DNA of 10,698 bases, from positions 1 through 10,698 of the forward strand of contig JANOBO010000172.1 in NCBI GenBank assembly GCA_031411695.1, written 5' to 3'. Each line of letters opens with the position of its first letter. Positions within the stretch are counted from its first letter, which is position 1. The notes below the pieces were generated by a model. The model was not told the DNA's origin. It was given only the letters and a program-made list of their open reading frames with translations, and made no database searches. Origin of the DNA: JAIBCL01 sp031411695. Lineage in GTDB: Bacteria > Verrucomicrobiota > Verrucomicrobiia > Verrucomicrobiales > Verrucomicrobiaceae. Made by a program: the position numbers and the translations under genes. Shown piece after piece: positions 7,565-10,698 of this stretch.

Positions 7565-8407
7565 TCATCCGTTCGCTGCTACTACAAGCTTTTCTTGATT
7601 CGCCGATGAATTCCATACGCTTCTCGTCAGCCTCACCGCCACATGGTCCACGCCCGGAAGAATGCGTTTCCGAATTTCGACGGTGACGCAGATCGCGCCG
7701 AACTCCCGCAGCGCGCACTCGGCGATGTCGGCGGCGAGTGTTTCGATGAGTCTGCGCGGTGTGGCGGAGGCAAGTTGACGAAACCGCTGCGCCACAGCCG
7801 CATAGTCGATCGTGCGGGCGAGGTCGTCCTTCAGCTCCTCACAGCCTGGCATCAGTTCGAGAATCACATCGGCATGGAGATTTTGCGCCAGCGCGCGCTC
7901 TTCATCTGGCACCCCGATGTGCGCCGGGAGATCCAGTCCGATGAGGCGAATTTCATCACGGCGCGTGCGGGCGGGAGAGAGAAAGCCGAGCCTTGTTGCC
8001 TCGTTGATCAAGGCACGGGTGGGTTGGTTAAGCGGCAGGCCCATCGCCCCCTCCGGAGTGAGCCATCGGAACTCCTCAGCCTCGTCATTGAGAATGACAG
8101 TCGCTGTATCTTCCGAGGTGCGCGCGACATAGTTGACCAAGAGAAAGTGCGCGGAAGTTTCAAACTCAGCCGGCTCGATGCAGTCCTGGATCATCACGAA
8201 CCGGATGTCCTCCAAGCGGAGAGACGTCTCCTCCATAATCTCCCTGCGCAGCGCCGCCTCGCAGGTTTCTCCACCCTTGATCTTGCCGCCAGGAATGCCC
8301 CAGAGATCGCTCCACTTATGCGTGCGGATCATGAGCAACTCCCCGCGCCGGTTTGCGATCAATGCGCCAACGGTGGCGATGGGATGTGACGTTGGGGTGC
8401 CGGCCAT
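7565..8407 (-). CDS. folB: Nudix hydrolase-dihydroneopterin aldolase (FolB) fusion
   Basis: The protein has 280 residues in two domains. Residues about 8-140 are a Nudix hydrolase: the box is G41-x5-E47-x7-REIMEE (R55-E60), which supplies the Mg2+-binding glutamates; the usual Gly near its end is Ser62. Residues about 151-262 are FolB: IGVPDEERALAQ with E170 at the catalytic Glu position, Y202 in TIDYAAVA, E222 in RRLIETLA (pterin binding), and K247 in EIRKRILPG at the catalytic Lys position. FolB cleaves 7,8-dihydroneopterin to 6-hydroxymethyl-dihydropterin plus glycolaldehyde in folate synthesis. A Nudix enzyme (NudB/FolQ) removes pyrophosphate from dihydroneopterin triphosphate earlier in the pathway, so the fusion may supply two nearby steps; the Nudix substrate is inferred and could be another nucleotide. 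The domains are joined by about 10-15 residues with no frame change. A short tail (about 263-280) has no match. The protein should be cytoplasmic, as no signal peptide is seen. The gene diverges from the isomerase gene at 8536. Symbol applies to the C-terminal domain. Confidence 0.88.
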   Translation of the reverse strand: MAGTPTSHPIATVGALIANRRGELLMIRTHKWSDLWGIPGGKIKGGETCEAALRREIMEETSLRLEDIRFVMIQDCIEPAEFETSAHFLLVNYVARTSEDTATVILNDEAEEFRWLTPEGAMGLPLNQPTRALINEATRLGFLSPARTRRDEIRLIGLDLPAHIGVPDEERALAQNLHADVILELMPGCEELKDDLARTIDYAAVAQRFRQLASATPRRLIETLAADIAECALREFGAICVTVEIRKRILPGVDHVAVRLTRSVWNSSANQEKLVVAANG

Positions 8408-8460
8408 CGGAGCGTTTGATCACCCTCATCGCACGCCATTGCAAGGGGTGAATTCCGCGC

Positions 8461-8489
8461 TGGACAAGGCTGCGCCCCTCGGCTCAAAT
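8461..8489 (+). promoter_or_regulatory. Candidate sigma-70-type promoter for the isomerase gene
   Basis: TGGACA (8461-8466, 5 of 6 matches to TTGACA) and TCAAAT (8484-8489, 4 of 6 matches to TATAAT) are spaced by exactly 17 bases in the 128-base gap between divergent genes. Transcription would start near 8496, about 40 bases before ATG 8536. Such matches also occur by chance. Confidence 0.35.
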
Positions 8490-8535
8490 TTGCGCCTCCG
8501 CGCGAGAACATCCTCAACCACACACCACCGTCATC

Positions 8536-9399
8536 ATGGGAAAAATTCAATTTGGGTCCGAAGTTTACACTTGGTTCATGCAGGGCACCGGCAAGGGCTA
8601 CGACAACAAGCTGGACCACATGATCAAGGTCGCAGGCGAGGCTGGATTCACCGGCATCGAGCCAATGGTGCTGGAGATTTCCGAGAGCGCGCTTGGCTGC
8701 TCCAAGTATTGGCTGGGAGATTTTTGCGATCCGAAGCGGCTGAAGGATGCGCTCGACAAGCACAACGTCAAGCTGGCCGGCCTCGCGCTCGTGTGTGCCT
8801 GGGATGGCGAGACAGAAACGCCGGCGGAGAAGGAGGCTGCGGATTTTACGATCAACCTGTTGAAGCAGTTTCCCGGCGCGATGCTCGGCACCGTCACGCT
8901 GCCGAGCGGCCGCACGAAAGATGTGCAGCGGCGGAGGCTCAATGTCGCGCGCAACGTTAACAATGTGTCGAAGCGTGGCACCGATGCCGGCCTCAAGTGC
9001 TCATACCATCCCAACAGTCCGCCCGCATCCCTGGTGCGCACGCAGGAGGACTACGATGTCGTGCTCAGCAGCCTGGATCCTTCCGTCACCGGCTGGACTC
9101 CGGACGTGGGGCACATCATTCGCGGCGGCATGGACGTCATCGCGACATTAAACAAGTGGCAGCACCTCGTGAACCACATCCATTACAAAGACTTCTCCGG
9201 TAATGGTGCGGAGCCGTGGGCGCAGATGGGCACGGGCAAGCTGGACTTCCACAAGATCACCGAATGGCTTGTGGCACGAGATTACGAAGGGTGGATCATC
9301 TGCGAGGACGAGGCGCATGCGGCCGTCGAAGATCCGGACGGTGTGACCAAGCAGAACGGCCAATGGTGCAAGGACCAGCTCGCGCCATTGGTGGCGTAA
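8536..9399 (+). CDS. Sugar phosphate isomerase/epimerase, xylose isomerase-like TIM barrel
   Basis: The protein has 287 residues, a usual length for the AP-endonuclease-2/xylose-isomerase-like family (IolE, Hyi, tagatose epimerase relatives). Features in order: first strand QFGSEVYTW (5-13), GEAGFTGIEPM (34-44) typical of the early barrel, VKLAGLALVCAW (78-89), LKCSYHPNSP (153-162), TPDVGHIIRGG (188-198), HIHYKDFSG (214-222) and WIICEDEAH (253-261). Likely divalent metal ligands are D190, H193, H216 and E257; the strand that often carries a metal Glu has H158 instead, as in 'YHNH' relatives. No signal peptide is present, so it should be cytoplasmic. Substrate is unknown: the family includes isomerases, epimerases and dehydratases of sugars and inositols. 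No Shine-Dalgarno is visible before ATG 8536. It is divergent from the Nudix-FolB gene and 179 bases upstream of the membrane-anchored protein gene. Confidence 0.85.
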   Translation: MGKIQFGSEVYTWFMQGTGKGYDNKLDHMIKVAGEAGFTGIEPMVLEISESALGCSKYWLGDFCDPKRLKDALDKHNVKLAGLALVCAWDGETETPAEKEAADFTINLLKQFPGAMLGTVTLPSGRTKDVQRRRLNVARNVNNVSKRGTDAGLKCSYHPNSPPASLVRTQEDYDVVLSSLDPSVTGWTPDVGHIIRGGMDVIATLNKWQHLVNHIHYKDFSGNGAEPWAQMGTGKLDFHKITEWLVARDYEGWIICEDEAHAAVEDPDGVTKQNGQWCKDQLAPLVA

Positions 9400-9578
9400 G
9401 CGTTCGCGAATTCCGCTTCAAGGCATGGACTGCATCCTCCGTTGGAGGTGAGTGGGGCATTTGTTTGAGCGGCGGGCCAATAAATGCGCTTCGCATGCGT
9501 CGTAGGTGAAGCGGCCCCGTTGGCTCCGGCTGGAGTCGTCTTCCTTGTTGCAGTTGATTGGTCAACTTTTCCCACGTC
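9400..9578. other. Intergenic region with small inverted repeats
   Basis: This 179-base gap holds no convincing gene. Visible structures are AAGCG/CGCTT (9398-9402 and 9414-9418, overlapping the isomerase stop), a perfect ATGCG-CTT-CGCAT hairpin (9484-9496) and 8-base arms CCGCTTCA (9413-9420) and TGAAGCGG (9507-9514). None has a T-tract. They may mark the end of one transcript and start of the next, but repeats of this size are expected by chance in high-GC DNA. Confidence 0.3.
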
Positions 9579-10520
9579 ATGAAAGCCCTCCTGTTCACTC
9601 TCATCATCTTTGGCGGCGCCTTCCTCGCCTACGATTACTTCGTTGCTCCCGCAGGCTCGAAAGTCGTCTTCAAGTCTCTCGACATCATTCCCGAGAAGCC
9701 GGTGCAGTTTGTCCCCGCGCCAACGAGTCCGGCCGACCCGGCGCAGGCCGCCGCGCCGCAGGCTGATTCGTCAGGGGCTAAAGCACAGCCAGCGACGCCT
9801 CCTTCTGCCGCAGCCGTCGCTCCCCCACCGCCGACAGCGGCAACTCCCCCGCCAGAGAGCAACGGATTCACCCCGCCCAGATATGATCCCATTGAGGTGC
9901 TCACGGCGAACTGGACAAAGATCCCTGCGAGCGCATTCCCTCGCCCAATCCATCTCAAGACCGACGTGCAGTTCAAAATGGGCGCGGGATCCGCGAAGGT
10001 CGCGGCGGGCGCGCCTGCAGTGGCGCTCGCGTTTGACAATGGCACGCTGACCGTGGCTCCGACAGAAACGTCACCTGCGCGCGCGGCGGTGGCGCTCGAC
10101 GCCACAGATCTCAAGTCGATTCTCAACACGGCCTACGAGGAGTGGAAGCCGCAGCGCACGGACATGCTGCGCAAGTTGTACGCACGGAAGATCGCAAACA
10201 TGAAGGCCCAAGGTGCTTCGGTCGCGCCGACTGGCAGCCTTGACACCGAAGGCAAGCCGGTGCGTGCTGCCGATGGAACTTATCCCGTCCTGCTCGCCAG
10301 CATGGCTTCAGGCCAGGTGACTGAAGTCACGACCAAGAACGTGCATTCATGGGGCCTTCCGATGCCCGCGAAGATTGACGGGAAGGATGGGTGGTCCATC
10401 AAGGTGAACTACGATGCGACCACCATTTTCGGCCCGATGCCGGTCGAGGCACAGGCGTTGGTTTTCAACGGGCGGGTGAAAGGCTGGTACTACGTCGGCT
10501 CGGGAGAAGAAGTGCCGTAA
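9579..10520 (+). CDS. Membrane-anchored Pro/Ala-rich protein of unknown function
   Basis: The protein has 313 residues and I do not recognise the family. Residues 3-20 (ALLFTLIIFGGAFLAYDY) form an uncleaved-looking membrane anchor or signal sequence. Residues about 46-100 are a low-complexity Pro/Ala linker, as in periplasm-spanning proteins. Residues about 127-180 (VQFKMGAGSAKVAAG, then VALAFDNGTLTVAP and VALDATDLKS) have the Gly/Val spacing of an SH3-like barrel, an inference from pattern only. A charged helix follows at 181-212 (AYEEWKPQRTDMLRKLYARK). The last ~80 residues are beta-rich and end WYYVGSGEEVP. The frame extends 7 codons up to a TTG at 9558, but the ATG at 9579 begins the hydrophobic segment directly and is preferred. 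No Shine-Dalgarno is seen. A coding function is supported by length, a clean hydrophobic N-terminus and ordered domain layout. Envelope location is likely; role unknown. Confidence 0.75.
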   Translation: MKALLFTLIIFGGAFLAYDYFVAPAGSKVVFKSLDIIPEKPVQFVPAPTSPADPAQAAAPQADSSGAKAQPATPPSAAAVAPPPPTAATPPPESNGFTPPRYDPIEVLTANWTKIPASAFPRPIHLKTDVQFKMGAGSAKVAAGAPAVALAFDNGTLTVAPTETSPARAAVALDATDLKSILNTAYEEWKPQRTDMLRKLYARKIANMKAQGASVAPTGSLDTEGKPVRAADGTYPVLLASMASGQVTEVTTKNVHSWGLPMPAKIDGKDGWSIKVNYDATTIFGPMPVEAQALVFNGRVKGWYYVGSGEEVP

Positions 10521-10602
10521 CCTCGCCAAGGAATCGGCGCGCGAACGTGGCGGAGAGAACTGCGGCAAGCGTGACGTTGATCTCAGCCGTCAATTCGACC
10601 TC

Positions 10603-10698
10603 ATGAAACGCATCCTCATCATCCCCCTCTTGTGCATCGCCGCCATTGTCGTCCAGGCGGAGGACGTCAAACCTCTCAAGGTGCTGATGGTCACCGGC
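10603..10698 (+). CDS. Secreted protein, N-terminal fragment, possibly ThuA-domain (3' end outside window)
   Basis: Only 32 residues are visible before the window ends. The first ~19 (MKRILIIPLLCIAAIVVQA) are a textbook signal peptide, with cleavage likely after VQA. The mature start EDVKPLKVLMVTG places a KVLxVTG strand right after the signal, as in secreted ThuA-like (class I glutamine amidotransferase-fold) proteins, which are frequent in Verrucomicrobiota and Planctomycetota and often continue with G-H-D. That assignment is a guess from one strand; any Rossmann-like secreted protein would fit. The gap from the previous gene is 82 bases with only a 4-bp dyad (CGCC/GGCG just after 10520). 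Confidence 0.6.
   Translation, partial: MKRILIIPLLCIAAIVVQAEDVKPLKVLMVTG

Noticed and set aside
7515..7718. Upstream in-frame extension of the sigma factor to an ATG at 7718
   Set aside because: It overlaps the 3' end of the Nudix-FolB gene by about 150 bases, has Arg/Gly-rich composition typical of a shadow frame, and ECF factors do not have such an N-terminus. ATG 7514 begins a normal region 2.
7017..8389. Long plus-strand open frames (7017-7598, 7643-8389) opposite the sigma and Nudix-FolB genes
   Set aside because: They are antisense shadows of genes with clear domain matches; their translations show no recognisable motif and are rich in Arg, His and Gly.
8133..8960. Plus-strand frame of 275 codons spanning the divergent intergenic region
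   Set aside because: It overlaps both the Nudix-FolB gene (antisense) and the first half of the isomerase gene in a wrong frame, and its product has no motif.
9558..9578. TTG start seven codons upstream of the membrane-anchored protein
   Set aside because: ATG 9579 starts directly at the hydrophobic anchor and there is no Shine-Dalgarno before the TTG.

Overview
The window looks like ordinary chromosomal DNA from a high-GC, Gram-negative-type bacterium of the Verrucomicrobiota (Planctomycetota less likely). This is inferred from gene content: a giant secreted protein built from 'PPNDDFANA'/'VWxxWTAP' modules and ending in a DxDxDG calcium loop, a secreted DUF5722-type protein, a sigma-70/ECF factor paired with a short zinc-less membrane anti-sigma-like protein, and a partial ThuA-like secreted protein. 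Many starts lack a clear Shine-Dalgarno. I see no tRNA, rRNA, CRISPR array, insertion sequence or phage gene.

Left part (1-6319, plus strand): the 3' end of a SWIM zinc-finger protein gene; then a gene for a secreted repeat protein of about 1504 residues; then a secreted protein of about 421 residues with the fold signature and paired glutamates of a clan-A-like glycoside hydrolase (DUF5722). The two secreted proteins could act together on an extracellular glycan, but that is inference from adjacency only.

Middle part (6339-8407, minus strand, read right to left): a fused Nudix hydrolase-dihydroneopterin aldolase (FolB), then a sigma-70 family RNA polymerase sigma factor, then a single-pass membrane protein that is probably its anti-sigma factor. 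The three genes are co-directional with gaps of 50 and 42 bases. The first gap holds a perfect 7-bp hairpin and a 10-bp palindrome, so the sigma gene may be uncoupled from the fusion gene. The Nudix-FolB fusion is the most notable item: it may join two nearby steps of folate biosynthesis (dihydroneopterin triphosphate processing and dihydroneopterin cleavage) in one polypeptide.

Right part (8408-10698, plus strand): a xylose-isomerase-like TIM-barrel sugar phosphate isomerase/epimerase transcribed divergently from the fusion gene, a membrane-anchored proline/alanine-rich protein of unknown function with a possible SH3-like segment, and the start of a secreted protein that resembles ThuA-domain proteins.

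I did not find a clearly new multi-gene system. The best leads are the Nudix-FolB fusion, the exact 130-residue repeat spacing in the giant secreted protein, and the untested catalytic pair in the DUF5722 protein.
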